Positions 7,257 to 15,635 of a stretch of 43,221 nucleotides of DNA are shown piece by piece. The notes under the pieces are model-generated. The model worked only from the letters and a program-made list of their open reading frames with translations, did not search any database and was not told the DNA's origin. Origin of the DNA: an uncultured Blautia sp. Its GTDB lineage: Bacteria > Bacillota > Clostridia > Lachnospirales > Lachnospiraceae. Position numbers and translations under genes: made by a program. Position 1 is the first letter of the stretch. Every line of letters begins with the position of its first letter. The stretch covers positions 1-43,221 of the forward strand of contig CAKRXU010000025.1 of assembly GCA_934424575.1 (NCBI GenBank), written 5' to 3'.

Positions 7257-7424
7257 TTGGAATTCTTTTTGTGTTTAGATCAAACTCCCACCGGGCCCGG
7301 TTAGGAGAGTTTCCCTCTACCGTTTCCAGTGAGGCTTTCAGCTAACCACAAAATCGCTTCCCTGCCACGGGAATTTCCTCTGCAATATATATAATCGGCG
7401 GTTGTGGCACCGGTTATAACGTTT
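7257..7424 (-). other. Structured intergenic leader inside the fibre operon
   Basis: This 168-base gap contains no ORF. On the minus strand it holds several pairings, including a G+C-rich palindrome centred on CCGGGCCCGG with flanking AAACTCTCCTAA and GGGAGTTT arms (about 7282-7312). Upstream of that is a purine-rich stretch with GAAAGCCTCACTGG and ACGGTAGAGG. It looks like a folded mRNA leader for the 7216 gene. I could not match it to a known riboswitch by eye. Confidence 0.4.
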
Positions 7425-8399
7425 TTATTTGTTTCTTCTGGTCTTCCAGGTAACTTCCTTATCTGTGTAATAGCTGTCATTCGGAGCTTCATTACCGGCT
7501 GCATTGATCGGCTTGTCTCCGTTAAGGGTATCTTTGATATCCTGTATAAACTTCGACAGAAGACTGGTGTCATCGTCGAAGTCTGTGTCGATGTGCATGC
7601 TCATCTCCACACTGCCTCCGATAATGGAGTCTACACATTCTGGATCATCGCCCTCCATCCAGATGACAATGGTATATTTATCGACATTTCCTACAAGGAA
7701 GCTATCTTCATTATACTCACATACGACATCATCTGACAAGAAATTTGTGCAGTCTTTCTCAGGTTTTCCATCTTTTGCCGGTTCTGCATAGATCATTTTG
7801 TCTCCATTTCGCCATACTGCGATACGAACTGCATTCTCAGCTCCCTTGGAACAGGAATCCAGAGTGATCCTGGCCTTATAACTCAGATCGATCTTTCCTG
7901 CATTTCTGACAAAATATGTATATGCCATATAGTTTTTACCATTATGTGCACCTTCATGATCGTCCAGGTCATCTGGAAGATCTTCGACCGAAATATTGGT
8001 AGCATCTTTGACCATGGCAGCTGTCAGTCTTGCTGTTGCGCCCTTGAAATCACCATTATCTGCGATGCTGATGCCTCGCCGGTACATTTCCAGACGGTCA
8101 AGATTGATCGTGAAGTTACCCATTTTTTCCTGCATAAACGCAGCAACAAACAGAACACCGACCGTAGCAAGCATTGCAAGCAGGGCAAGATTCAGTTTAT
8201 CCAGTCGAAGCAGTGCCGCTCCGATCTGCCGCCGTTTCCTGTGAGGCCGGTACATACTGACGATCTTTTCCGGATCGACATCTCCACCCTCCTGCTCCAT
8301 CAGGGCTTCCAGTTCCTCAATTCGGATGATCTGGTCCGTCTTTGATTTTTTCTTTTTGAAAAAACGCCGTCTGTTCTTTTTTTCGTTTTTCTTTTTCAC
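7425..8399 (-). CDS. Bitopic membrane protein with extracellular TasA-like domain
   Basis: Of its 324 residues, 1-68 form a very basic cytoplasmic region (KKKNEKKNRRRFFKKKK, then RPHRKRR). Residues 69-89 are one transmembrane helix (LNLALLAMLATVGVLFVAAF), and about 90-290 an extracellular domain carrying VIWMEGDDPECVD, the locus-specific C-terminal motif. There is no YAWF cleavage-type sequence, so it is probably retained in the membrane. That makes it a candidate base or anchor for the fibre, with its tail facing the PilZ and AAA proteins. Its start overlaps the PilZ stop by 4 bases (ATGA), so the two products are made together. The function is inferred from architecture; no family name is certain. 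Confidence 0.65.
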   Translation of the reverse strand: MKKKNEKKNRRRFFKKKKSKTDQIIRIEELEALMEQEGGDVDPEKIVSMYRPHRKRRQIGAALLRLDKLNLALLAMLATVGVLFVAAFMQEKMGNFTINLDRLEMYRRGISIADNGDFKGATARLTAAMVKDATNISVEDLPDDLDDHEGAHNGKNYMAYTYFVRNAGKIDLSYKARITLDSCSKGAENAVRIAVWRNGDKMIYAEPAKDGKPEKDCTNFLSDDVVCEYNEDSFLVGNVDKYTIVIWMEGDDPECVDSIIGGSVEMSMHIDTDFDDDTSLLSKFIQDIKDTLNGDKPINAAGNEAPNDSYYTDKEVTWKTRRNK

Positions 8400-9079
8400 A
8401 GTTTATACCTTTTTTTTACGTATGCCACGTAATCCTGCATATCCTGACGTTCCTGCTGGTCTGCAAATCTTAACTGGATACCTGCTACGAAGCGGAACGG
8501 GCTGCCTTTCGGCATTTCCCTCGTCCAGCAGATGACTCCCACGACTTCTCTGGCAGGCTGTCCTTCGGCTGCCGTTCCAAGTCTTGGAAGGGTGAAGATA
8601 CAGGACTCTCCTACTTCAAACCAACGGTTCATGTATACCGCAAGACCGTTATTGGAGATATCCATGGTCTGTCCTTTTTCCTTATCCACTTCTCCCTCGG
8701 AATTCAGTTCCCAGGTATCCTGCATATAGGTAATCGGAAGCTCAACTTTCATACGGACATCCATACGTTTGATGAACTGTCTCTGTTCTGCCACACGTCT
8801 GACTTTGAGATAATGTCGGATTCCTTCTTTTACAACATCATCCACGTATCCGGCAAGAATGTTGCTTTCCTCTCCTTCGGTATATCTAAACAATAATTTC
8901 TGGCTTTCATCCGGCACAAGCCTTTTGCCGTCCACCATTGGGGCAGATACCAGAAATGCTGATTCGTCCAGTGCTTTATTAAATGTGCAGAGCATATTGA
9001 ACTGAGGCTCCTGCCCTACCGGTACGTCAAATGCAAGCTGCATTTTGGTACCTTTCTTCAGTTGTATACTTCCTGCCAT
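8396..9079 (-). CDS. YcgR-like PilZ-domain c-di-GMP receptor
   Basis: The 227-residue protein has an N-terminal YcgR-N-type beta domain (about 1-95) and a PilZ domain (about 100-220). Both c-di-GMP-binding signatures are intact: RxxxR at residues 105-109 (RMDVR) and DxSxxG at 140-145 (DISNNG). Members bind c-di-GMP and act by protein contact on motility or matrix machinery. Here the partner is likely the basic membrane protein encoded immediately downstream, whose start overlaps this stop by 4 bases, or the secretion machinery upstream. It has a strong AGGAGG site. The placement gives the fibre locus a post-translational c-di-GMP input (inference). Confidence 0.85.
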   Translation of the reverse strand: MAGSIQLKKGTKMQLAFDVPVGQEPQFNMLCTFNKALDESAFLVSAPMVDGKRLVPDESQKLLFRYTEGEESNILAGYVDDVVKEGIRHYLKVRRVAEQRQFIKRMDVRMKVELPITYMQDTWELNSEGEVDKEKGQTMDISNNGLAVYMNRWFEVGESCIFTLPRLGTAAEGQPAREVVGVICWTREMPKGSPFRFVAGIQLRFADQQERQDMQDYVAYVKKRYKL

Positions 9080-9106
9080 GTTATTTTCCTCCTAATAAAT
9101 CCTGTT

Positions 9107-9739
9107 TTATTGTTCTTTATCTGAAGAATTTTCTTTTTCTTTCTGTCTTTTTTCCTGGATCTCACGGATTGCTTCTCTGACCGCTGCCTCTTCCTCATCT
9201 TTGGCAATCTTACCTGCCAGTCTGATAGTCCGAACCAGATTACTGATGAGGATCACTGCGAGTGGTATGAGGATCACTGGTATGAAAACAAGCGGATTCG
9301 CTACCAGACGTGCGAGTTTTCCAAGTACCAGGGACGACGCGACTACCTTTCCGATCAGAGCCTCTGAATCGGTTCCGTACTGGTCAGGGATATTGTTCGC
9401 ATCTCCCTGTGTTGTGTATTTCCATTCCGTTCCATCCTGCTCTATTGCTATGACTCTGTGCGTATTTACAGCACCATCCAGTGCCGGGTCTGCGGAATAA
9501 AAGGAAATAACATCTCCGACCTGGATCTGTGACGGATCGGTTTTCTTTACAAGGATCAGGGTGTCTGTATCATAAGAAGGCCGCATACTTCCTGTCGTGA
9601 TACGAAAGACCGTATACCCTCCAAGATTCGGAGCCTCCCCCTGTTTTGTAAAGACTACCAGGCACAGAACCACGACTGCCGCCGCAATGATCATTACGGA
9701 AATAATATTTATCAATGTCAGAAAAAATTTCTTTATCAT
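9107..9739 (-). CDS. sipW: SipW-like (ER-type) signal peptidase I, first copy
   Basis: The 210-residue membrane protease has an N-terminal helix (about 6-30), the catalytic serine Ser51 in TTGSMRPSYDTD, and His94 in GAVNTHRV. Using His rather than Lys as the general base defines the archaeal/ER-type branch to which Bacillus SipW belongs. Box E is present as QGDANNIPD. A second helix (about 150-172) is followed by a charged, Glu/Lys-rich cytoplasmic tail. It should cleave the YAWF/YAWY-type signal segments of the neighbouring exported proteins. Its start overlaps the coiled-coil protein's stop by 4 bases. The locus has a second copy, so the two may divide substrates. Confidence 0.88.
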   Translation of the reverse strand: MIKKFFLTLINIISVMIIAAAVVVLCLVVFTKQGEAPNLGGYTVFRITTGSMRPSYDTDTLILVKKTDPSQIQVGDVISFYSADPALDGAVNTHRVIAIEQDGTEWKYTTQGDANNIPDQYGTDSEALIGKVVASSLVLGKLARLVANPLVFIPVILIPLAVILISNLVRTIRLAGKIAKDEEEAAVREAIREIQEKRQKEKENSSDKEQ

Positions 9740-11478
9740 GAGTTGCTGTCATCCTCATCTGTGTTTTTGCGGTCACGGCGTTCCTGTAAACGCTTTACAA
9801 TATAATGGGAAAGGCTGGCAGACTCTGCTTTTTGCAGGGCTTTCTGCATCGCTGCCTCGGCTTCTTCCTGCTTGCGTCTGGCTTCTTCGATCGCTTTGGC
9901 TGCCTCGCGCTGTGCTGCGGCAACGGCTGCCCGTGATTCTTTCTTTGATCTCGCTGCCGCGTCTGCTGCTTCTTTTCGGATCCTGTCGATTTCTTCTGAT
10001 GCAGCTTTCTGTTTCTTTTCTTTTTCTTTGCGGGAGTTTTTTGCATCCTTTTCTGCTTTTTCTGCACGATCCAGTGCTGCTGTCAGCTCCCGTTCTTTCT
10101 CTTTTCGCACAGTGTCAAGTATCGTCTGGAGATTCTCGACAGAACGCTTTGCCTCTGCCTGCGCAATCTCTATTGAATTTTTCGCCTCAATATCTGCTGC
10201 TGCCATCGCAGCTTCTGTTTCCTGGCGGACTTTCTGTTCGTTGTGGAGTTGTTCTTCCAGTTCTGCCCGCTCCTGCTCCATCTGCATTCTGGTCTGCTCC
10301 AGGAATTCCATCTGCTGGTTCAGGGAGTCCATCTGAAATTCCAGTTCTGAGAGGGAATGCTCCAGTTCTTCTCTTCGCTGTGTTTCTTCTTCCAGTTTCG
10401 CTTCTGCGTCCAGCTGAGCCTGTGTGATTTCCTCTACAAACACCTGTCGGATCTCAACATCCGGAATGTTTCTGTCCTCTACGATCTGTTCCTTGATCTC
10501 TTTGACAAATTTCGGCTTAACAGGTTCCCGCTTCTCTTTGGCAAGCTCTGTCACATTTCTCTGGTCAGATTCCAGAAGACTCTTGAATACGGTGTAATTT
10601 GTGATAAAGTTGATGTACATCTGCAGGAGATATTCTTCATCGAACTGTAACGCAGAATCCTGTTCCTCAATGGTATATCCCACTTCATCATAGCTCTCAA
10701 TGAACTGCCAGAGTTTGTAACAGGTGCGGTAATCCGGATCTTTCATCATAAGGTTGGTTCTCTGGATCGGGCTTCGCACCTTGGCACAGCCGTTCATGAT
10801 ATCGCAGAAAGAACTTGTCCGCAAAGTCCTTGACAGTCTTCGTACACGGTCGATCCTTTTGAAGAGGTCCATATGGTCGGTGTCGTTTTCGACATAGCTC
10901 TGACGGTTTTTGATCGTCATTTCTACCCTATAGGAAATTTCTTCGTAAGCATCATCGATCTTACTCTCCATGCTCATGACATTACAGGTTTCGTCTCCTG
11001 TTGACCAGAAGATTACATCCGTTCGTTTGTCAACGAATGCAAATAGCCGCTGGATCAGATGATATACGAAGCGGTTTTCATACAGATCATAGCTTTCTTC
11101 GGTCGTAACATTGAGGATCCTGGTCGGCTGGATCTCTCCTGCTGCATTTTCTGTGATGAACTGCGTATGCTGGCTTAAGTGCCGCACACTGTCAGCCGTA
11201 ATCTTCTTGGCAAGTGCCACCGGTACTACTTCTTCTGAGGTGGCAATAAAACGACGTGGTTTATCCACAATGTTAAAAATAGCTTCGATTCCTTCCTCTA
11301 CTACAGTGAGCCATTGTTCATCGATCACTTTGTGGAGAATCCTGTTTTTCTGCTCGAGGGTATTGTCACCTGCCTGAACCATCTCAAACAGATATTGGAA
11401 GTACCGGTCATCCTCAAGAGCCTCGCCAACCTGATTCGTATATTTCTCATATAAATCACTGATTGTTGTTTCTGCCAT
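9736..11478 (-). CDS. DUF2357-like protein with long C-terminal coiled coil
   Basis: In this 580-residue protein with no membrane segment, residues 1-340 resemble DUF2357. They include DKPRRFIATSEEVVPVALAKK and SYDLYENRFVYHL (YENRF at 133-137), the most conserved stretch of that domain as I recall it. DUF2357 proteins usually accompany McrB-type AAA ATPases in restriction loci and carry a C-terminal PD-(D/E)xK nuclease. Here residues about 350-570 are instead an almost uninterrupted heptad-rich coiled coil of Glu, Lys, Arg, Gln and Ala. No nuclease motif is visible. The gene directly follows the McrB-like ATPase (21 bases), so the pair probably acts together. A cytoplasmic scaffold or adaptor is more plausible than a nuclease. 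DUF2357 identity is from memory and moderately sure. Confidence 0.6.
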   Translation of the reverse strand: MAETTISDLYEKYTNQVGEALEDDRYFQYLFEMVQAGDNTLEQKNRILHKVIDEQWLTVVEEGIEAIFNIVDKPRRFIATSEEVVPVALAKKITADSVRHLSQHTQFITENAAGEIQPTRILNVTTEESYDLYENRFVYHLIQRLFAFVDKRTDVIFWSTGDETCNVMSMESKIDDAYEEISYRVEMTIKNRQSYVENDTDHMDLFKRIDRVRRLSRTLRTSSFCDIMNGCAKVRSPIQRTNLMMKDPDYRTCYKLWQFIESYDEVGYTIEEQDSALQFDEEYLLQMYINFITNYTVFKSLLESDQRNVTELAKEKREPVKPKFVKEIKEQIVEDRNIPDVEIRQVFVEEITQAQLDAEAKLEEETQRREELEHSLSELEFQMDSLNQQMEFLEQTRMQMEQERAELEEQLHNEQKVRQETEAAMAAADIEAKNSIEIAQAEAKRSVENLQTILDTVRKEKERELTAALDRAEKAEKDAKNSRKEKEKKQKAASEEIDRIRKEAADAAARSKKESRAAVAAAQREAAKAIEEARRKQEEAEAAMQKALQKAESASLSHYIVKRLQERRDRKNTDEDDSNS

Positions 11479-11499
11479 CGTTTTATCCCCTTACTGCTC

Positions 11500-13155
11500 T
11501 TAATACAGATTCTGGATTCTTCTCAGATATGACTTGCTGTCTTCCATCTCTGCTTTTCCAAATGTTTTGTCAATGTAGTTGATCAGACCTGTGATCTCAT
11601 CTCTTACAAAGGTAACGTTCATACTTTCGAATTTTTTGAGTACTTTACGTGCAATGATGTAGTCCATACCGCCAAGTTCTGTGCCGCCACAGGCAACATA
11701 GACAGGGATAAAATCGTACATCTGCTTCATAATACGGTTTCCGAAAGAAAGCTTGAATCTGGTAACCAGGTAATTGTCCATCTTCTGCAGCTTCTCCAGG
11801 GATTCCTCGCTGATCGGATGTTCTGTTTTTGCTTTCTGGAACAGGTACTGAAGATGCTCTGCTGTGATATCGCAGCGTGGCTGAAGTTCGCATTCAAAAG
11901 CATCTGCTCTCTCGTTCAGCTCGATCGGCATAGCACGGTCGTATACCTTATCGGTGATCGTAAAGGTAGAGTCATCATTATTTGCAGTTCCGACAAACCA
12001 GGTAGCGGTGCTTACATGGATCTTGCCGCCTTCCATTTTGACAGGATCTCCCTCCCATGCCGTCGGCACAAGGTCAAGTACCCACTCATCCTCGTTCGGC
12101 ATTTCCAGTACGGAAAGCATCTCTGCAAAATAATACTCGATACGTGCAAGGTTCATCTCGTCGAGTACGATCAGAGTCGGGTCCGGACGATAATTTGCCT
12201 CGTACAGTGCACGGAGGAATTCTGTCTCATTAAATCTCTTTGAAAATTCATTAAAATAACCAAGGATTTCTGTACGGTCACGATAGGATGGCTGTACAGA
12301 TACGATCGTTGCCGGATTTTCCATATATCGGCTGAAGGAATATGGAAGACTTGTTTTACCTGTACCGGAAATACCTTCGAGGATCAGAAGCTTACTTGCT
12401 GCCATACCTGCAACAAATCGACGGATAATCTCAGGTGTATAGTACAGTTTCATCTGGCTTGCAGCAAAAAGCCTGTAACCCTCTACGAATTCTTCCAGTG
12501 TGATATCATTGTTATACTGCGGATACTGGAAAGCTGCATATTTCTGATCTACAAGTGTAAGTTTCGGGAAACGGTGTTCTACGGTTTCTCCCGGGTCAGA
12601 AGAAACTACTGCACGTACAACAGGTGCTTTCTTCGGATCATCGGTTCCCGGAATGATCGCAGCTGCGCCTGCTTTTGCTGCCGCTCCCTGTACAGCCTTG
12701 CCTGGATCAGTAACGTTTCCAACACTTGGAATCATATCATCAGTCAGTGCAGAAGCTCCCATATATGGAATTCTCTCTGTGCCTCCCATGGCATTTACCT
12801 TGAGGGCAAGGATGCTGTTCTTCTCTTCCATCAGATCCAGCACCTGCTTGTTCAGTCTTCCGATTTCTCTGTACAATGCCGCATTGTCTGATTTGTCAGC
12901 CTTTAACTGGTAATTCAGAATCGCCCTGCGGATCAGAAGCAGAATGATCACGATCGGAATTGCCGCAAGAAGGATCATTAGCAGAACCGAAAGAACTTTG
13001 CCTACAATGCTCAGCGTCGGGAAGTAAGTTTTGAAAATCACAAAATATTCAAACCAGCCGGTAACAAACACTTTGGCAAAAGCAACCAGCCAGGTCACGA
13101 TATTGTAGACAACCTGTGAAAGAATCTCAAATGCAAACTTCAGGAATTCGCTCAA
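11500..13155 (-). CDS. Membrane-anchored McrB-like AAA+ ATPase
   Basis: The 551-residue protein has two N-terminal transmembrane stretches (about 14-33 and 50-77) and a short coiled coil with linker (about 85-200). An AAA+ domain follows (about 240-520): Walker A GISGTGKTS (261-269), Walker B VLDEMNLAR (Asp332/Glu333), sensor Asn in GTANNDD and an arginine-finger-like YDRAMPIEL. The DEMNLAR box and overall order match the McrB/DYSc-like clade of AAA ATPases. Membrane anchoring and location within a surface-protein operon are unusual for that clade. The catalytic residues are intact, so it should hydrolyse nucleotide, perhaps to drive or gate assembly with the coiled-coil partner. Its start overlaps the second SipW stop by 4 bases (ATGA). 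Fold is secure; role is inference. Confidence 0.75.
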   Translation of the reverse strand: MSEFLKFAFEILSQVVYNIVTWLVAFAKVFVTGWFEYFVIFKTYFPTLSIVGKVLSVLLMILLAAIPIVIILLLIRRAILNYQLKADKSDNAALYREIGRLNKQVLDLMEEKNSILALKVNAMGGTERIPYMGASALTDDMIPSVGNVTDPGKAVQGAAAKAGAAAIIPGTDDPKKAPVVRAVVSSDPGETVEHRFPKLTLVDQKYAAFQYPQYNNDITLEEFVEGYRLFAASQMKLYYTPEIIRRFVAGMAASKLLILEGISGTGKTSLPYSFSRYMENPATIVSVQPSYRDRTEILGYFNEFSKRFNETEFLRALYEANYRPDPTLIVLDEMNLARIEYYFAEMLSVLEMPNEDEWVLDLVPTAWEGDPVKMEGGKIHVSTATWFVGTANNDDSTFTITDKVYDRAMPIELNERADAFECELQPRCDITAEHLQYLFQKAKTEHPISEESLEKLQKMDNYLVTRFKLSFGNRIMKQMYDFIPVYVACGGTELGGMDYIIARKVLKKFESMNVTFVRDEITGLINYIDKTFGKAEMEDSKSYLRRIQNLY

Positions 13156-13964
13156 GACTCTGTACCCTCCTCTTTGATCTGGTCATCGCCGGAATCGCTC
13201 TGACCCTGCTGTTTTCTGGCATCTGCAAGTTCTTTTTCTGCTTTGGCACGGATCGCTTCTGCTTCTTCACGCATTTTTCTTGCTTCTTCCAGAGCTGCTT
13301 TTGCTGCCTCTGCTTCGTTCTCAGCTTCGGAAGGTTCCGGTCTCTGTGCTGCTGCTTTCTGTGCGGCCTCTTCCTGTGCGATTGCTGTTTCTCTGGCAGT
13401 CTCTACTGCAACTGCTTTTTTGAGGCGGATAGCGATCATGATCAGATTGTAAACCTGATAGATAAAGAACAAAAGCATCGGAAGTACGATCACGATCAAA
13501 AATCCCATGCTGCTGGAAAGGAAATCCATGACTTTTCCTGCCTTTGGCAGATCTCCGACATATTTACCTACAATATCACCATCGGAAATGATATGTGTAT
13601 CTGCTATACCATTGTTGTTATCCCCGAGTGTTGTATAGCTTCTTGCGTCTCCAACTGTATCGATTTTCTGGATACGGTGGGTATTCAGTGCATATTCGTT
13701 GTCAATGATCGTGTGGAAGCAGATGATGTCGCCTTCTTTAAGGGTAGATGTATCACATTTTTTGATAAAGATCAGGTCGCCGGCACTGAATGTCGGTGCC
13801 ATGGAATCTGATTTTACTACAAGCGGGGTATATCCCAGAAGACTTGACACATTCTGATTATCTCTTGTTGCCATTGTCGTGAATGCATACAGTGCAGCTA
13901 CCAGTATTACCAGCCACAACAATACGCTGATCACAATTGTTCCTGTTTTCTTTAATGCTTTCAT
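13152..13964 (-). CDS. sipW: SipW-like signal peptidase I, second copy, with coiled-coil tail
   Basis: In this 270-residue protein, an N-terminal helix (about 9-30) is followed by Ser54 in KSDSMAPTFSAGD, His96 in YALNTHRIQK and box E GDNNNGIAD. The ER-type Ser/His pair is intact. A second helix (about 150-180) leads into a cytoplasmic tail of about 85 residues, rich in Ala, Glu, Lys and Arg (EEAAQKAAAQ, EEARKMREEAEAIRAK) and predicted to be coiled coil. Typical SipW proteins of about 190 residues lack such a tail. It may dock onto the coiled-coil protein or the ATPase linker. The 3' end overlaps the ATPase start by 4 bases. Confidence 0.85.
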   Translation of the reverse strand: MKALKKTGTIVISVLLWLVILVAALYAFTTMATRDNQNVSSLLGYTPLVVKSDSMAPTFSAGDLIFIKKCDTSTLKEGDIICFHTIIDNEYALNTHRIQKIDTVGDARSYTTLGDNNNGIADTHIISDGDIVGKYVGDLPKAGKVMDFLSSSMGFLIVIVLPMLLFFIYQVYNLIMIAIRLKKAVAVETARETAIAQEEAAQKAAAQRPEPSEAENEAEAAKAALEEARKMREEAEAIRAKAEKELADARKQQGQSDSGDDQIKEEGTES

Positions 13965-13987
13965 ATTTTCTTCTCCCTGATTATAAA

Positions 13988-14770
13988 TTATGTATTTTGA
14001 TCATCTGATGTCTCTCCGGTAAAACGAAGCCGGATCGAATAGTCAGATCCTCTCAATTCATCTGTACATGCCTCATCGGTTCCTTCCATCCAGATATGTA
14101 CTTTTACTTCTTTGTCCTGTCCCTCCTTGAGAGAGAACATAGCGTTATCGTCATTTACCTTCATTGCGGAAGCTTCCGGAAGACCAAATGTCCTGGTGGA
14201 GCCTTCTGTACTGCTCGTGCCGCCCATGCCTGGATCATAATTCCATGTCTGCCCATCTGTAAAAAAAGCAATTCTCATGGATTCCGGCAATGCAGCATTC
14301 TCTGACATGACCTGCGTTCCATCTTCTGTGCCGGAACTGCTGTTGGCACTTGTAAGATGAACGACCATATCTTTTGCCGCCATAAAATGAAGAGTAAATT
14401 CAAGGTACGCACCGCTGGTATTTTGTACGGTTGTGCCATTTTCGTAGATAAAGGTCTCATAATCTGTCGTTGTCACCGGCTCCATAGGAGTCGTTTCCAT
14501 GGAGAAACCTTTTTCCTGTTGAATCCTGGCTGCGATCTGTTCGAACGACAGAGTCTTTACATACTGGTCGATAGTGCTGTGCGGATCAAGATCCATCCTC
14601 AGATCGGCATCCGTCACGATGTCCAGGCTCATGGTCCTGACTTTTGCTCTGTCGGCAATAGAAAACCAGGCTACAGTAGCCGCAGTCACTGCCACAAAAG
14701 CAAGCAGAACAAGAAGGACCGATGTATACAGCCGGCTTCGGACTGTTTTGTTGTTTTCTTTTTTGTTCAT
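13988..14770 (-). CDS. SipW-type exported protein (fibre locus paralogue 3)
   Basis: The 260-residue protein has a basic N-terminus and a hydrophobic helix (about 15-33) ending VTAATVAWFSIADRAKV. The following beta-rich domain ends with VHIWMEGTDEACTDEL and an RLRFTGE strand. This matches the locus pattern: signal anchor, AWF, C-terminal EGxDxxC. It contains an acidic, Met/Asp-rich region (MSLDIVTDADLRMDLD) not seen in the siblings. It is packed tightly (2 bases after the previous gene's stop) with an AGGGAG site. Probably a minor subunit or cap-type protein of the same surface structure, by analogy with the other paralogues. Confidence 0.65.
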   Translation of the reverse strand: MNKKENNKTVRSRLYTSVLLVLLAFVAVTAATVAWFSIADRAKVRTMSLDIVTDADLRMDLDPHSTIDQYVKTLSFEQIAARIQQEKGFSMETTPMEPVTTTDYETFIYENGTTVQNTSGAYLEFTLHFMAAKDMVVHLTSANSSSGTEDGTQVMSENAALPESMRIAFFTDGQTWNYDPGMGGTSSTEGSTRTFGLPEASAMKVNDDNAMFSLKEGQDKEVKVHIWMEGTDEACTDELRGSDYSIRLRFTGETSDDQNT

Positions 14771-14772
14771 GC

Positions 14773-15633
14773 TTATGTCTCCCTCTGGCTGAGCACACCG
14801 TAAAATCCGAGCTGCAGATCTGCTGTGCTGTATTGTATGTCATCGGAGCAGTCCGGATCACAACCTTCTATATAAAAGTAAATATCAACGGTATATATTT
14901 TATTGAACTGCATGGTCAAAAGGGCATTATCCGGAACCTGTATGGAATCGTCCGAAAAACTGATAGTGTAATCACTCACAGATACCGCCGGATCAGAAAC
15001 AGCCTGTACATTTCCATTTGTGTATGACAAAACCTGATTCTTTCCAAGTGTCTGTCCATTGATCACTGTATTGTATACCTGCTGGCTGCCTGAGTTTTCA
15101 CTTTCGCTTAATCTCAGGATCACTTCTGATGAATAATCCTCATCAAAGACAAGCCCCAGTCTCGCCGCATTCAGCATCTGTCCTGATACAGTCTGACCAA
15201 GTATGCCATCACTCTGATCAAGATAAAGTTTCATCGTGCTTCCATCATCCAGATTCTCACCCGCTGCACGGATATAAACCCGCCCATGATAATAATATTC
15301 TTCATTCTGCACCGGCTGAAAGGAAGATGCCATCCCGGAAACCGTAAACGGTGAATACACAAAATTCTGAAGATCATTTGTGGAAACCGGCATCAGGTAC
15401 TCTGCATCTGTCTTATTAATCTGTGTAATGGATGCAGACTGTGAATCCTGAAAACTGCTTCCCCCTGAACTGCTGAGCTGCAATTCCAGATTTTCATCTC
15501 CGGTCCTTGCTGTTGCGGTATTTGTCGAAACTGCCCGGTTGGAAGTGAACCATGCATAAGTGAAAAATGCCACTGCCATCAAAATAAAGATTATTGTTAC
15601 CGTCAGGAACCATGTCCTGAAACTTCGCTTCAT
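14773..15633 (-). CDS. SipW-type exported protein (fibre locus paralogue 4)
   Basis: In this 286-residue protein, a hydrophobic segment (about 8-26) is followed by FTYAWFTSNRAVSTNT, and a Ser/Gln/Asp-rich body has several predicted beta strands. The C-terminus carries FYIEGCDPDCSDD, the locus motif with an extra cysteine (EGCDxDC), so an intramolecular disulfide is possible. The residues after the signal region contain NLELQLSSSGGSS, a strand-turn repeat. It sits 2 bases from its downstream neighbour and 2 bases after its upstream one, so the paralogues form a continuous translational block. Confidence 0.65.
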   Translation of the reverse strand: MKRSFRTWFLTVTIIFILMAVAFFTYAWFTSNRAVSTNTATARTGDENLELQLSSSGGSSFQDSQSASITQINKTDAEYLMPVSTNDLQNFVYSPFTVSGMASSFQPVQNEEYYYHGRVYIRAAGENLDDGSTMKLYLDQSDGILGQTVSGQMLNAARLGLVFDEDYSSEVILRLSESENSGSQQVYNTVINGQTLGKNQVLSYTNGNVQAVSDPAVSVSDYTISFSDDSIQVPDNALLTMQFNKIYTVDIYFYIEGCDPDCSDDIQYSTADLQLGFYGVLSQRET

Positions 15634-15635
15634 GG

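Noticed and set aside
7257..7424. Cyclic-di-GMP riboswitch, suggested by the adjacent PilZ gene
   Set aside because: The AAAGCC, GGTAG and tetraloop-receptor elements are not in the right order or spacing for the GEMM-I or class II consensus; left as an unassigned structure.
9597..10427. 276-codon plus-strand frame rich in Leu and Phe
   Set aside because: It is antisense to the coiled-coil gene; Glu/Lys-rich coding gives long open Leu/Phe frames on the other strand. No ribosome-binding site.
9736..13155. A McrBC-type restriction system
   Set aside because: The ATPase is membrane-anchored, no nuclease motif is visible in the partner, and the genes are embedded by overlaps in an export operon.
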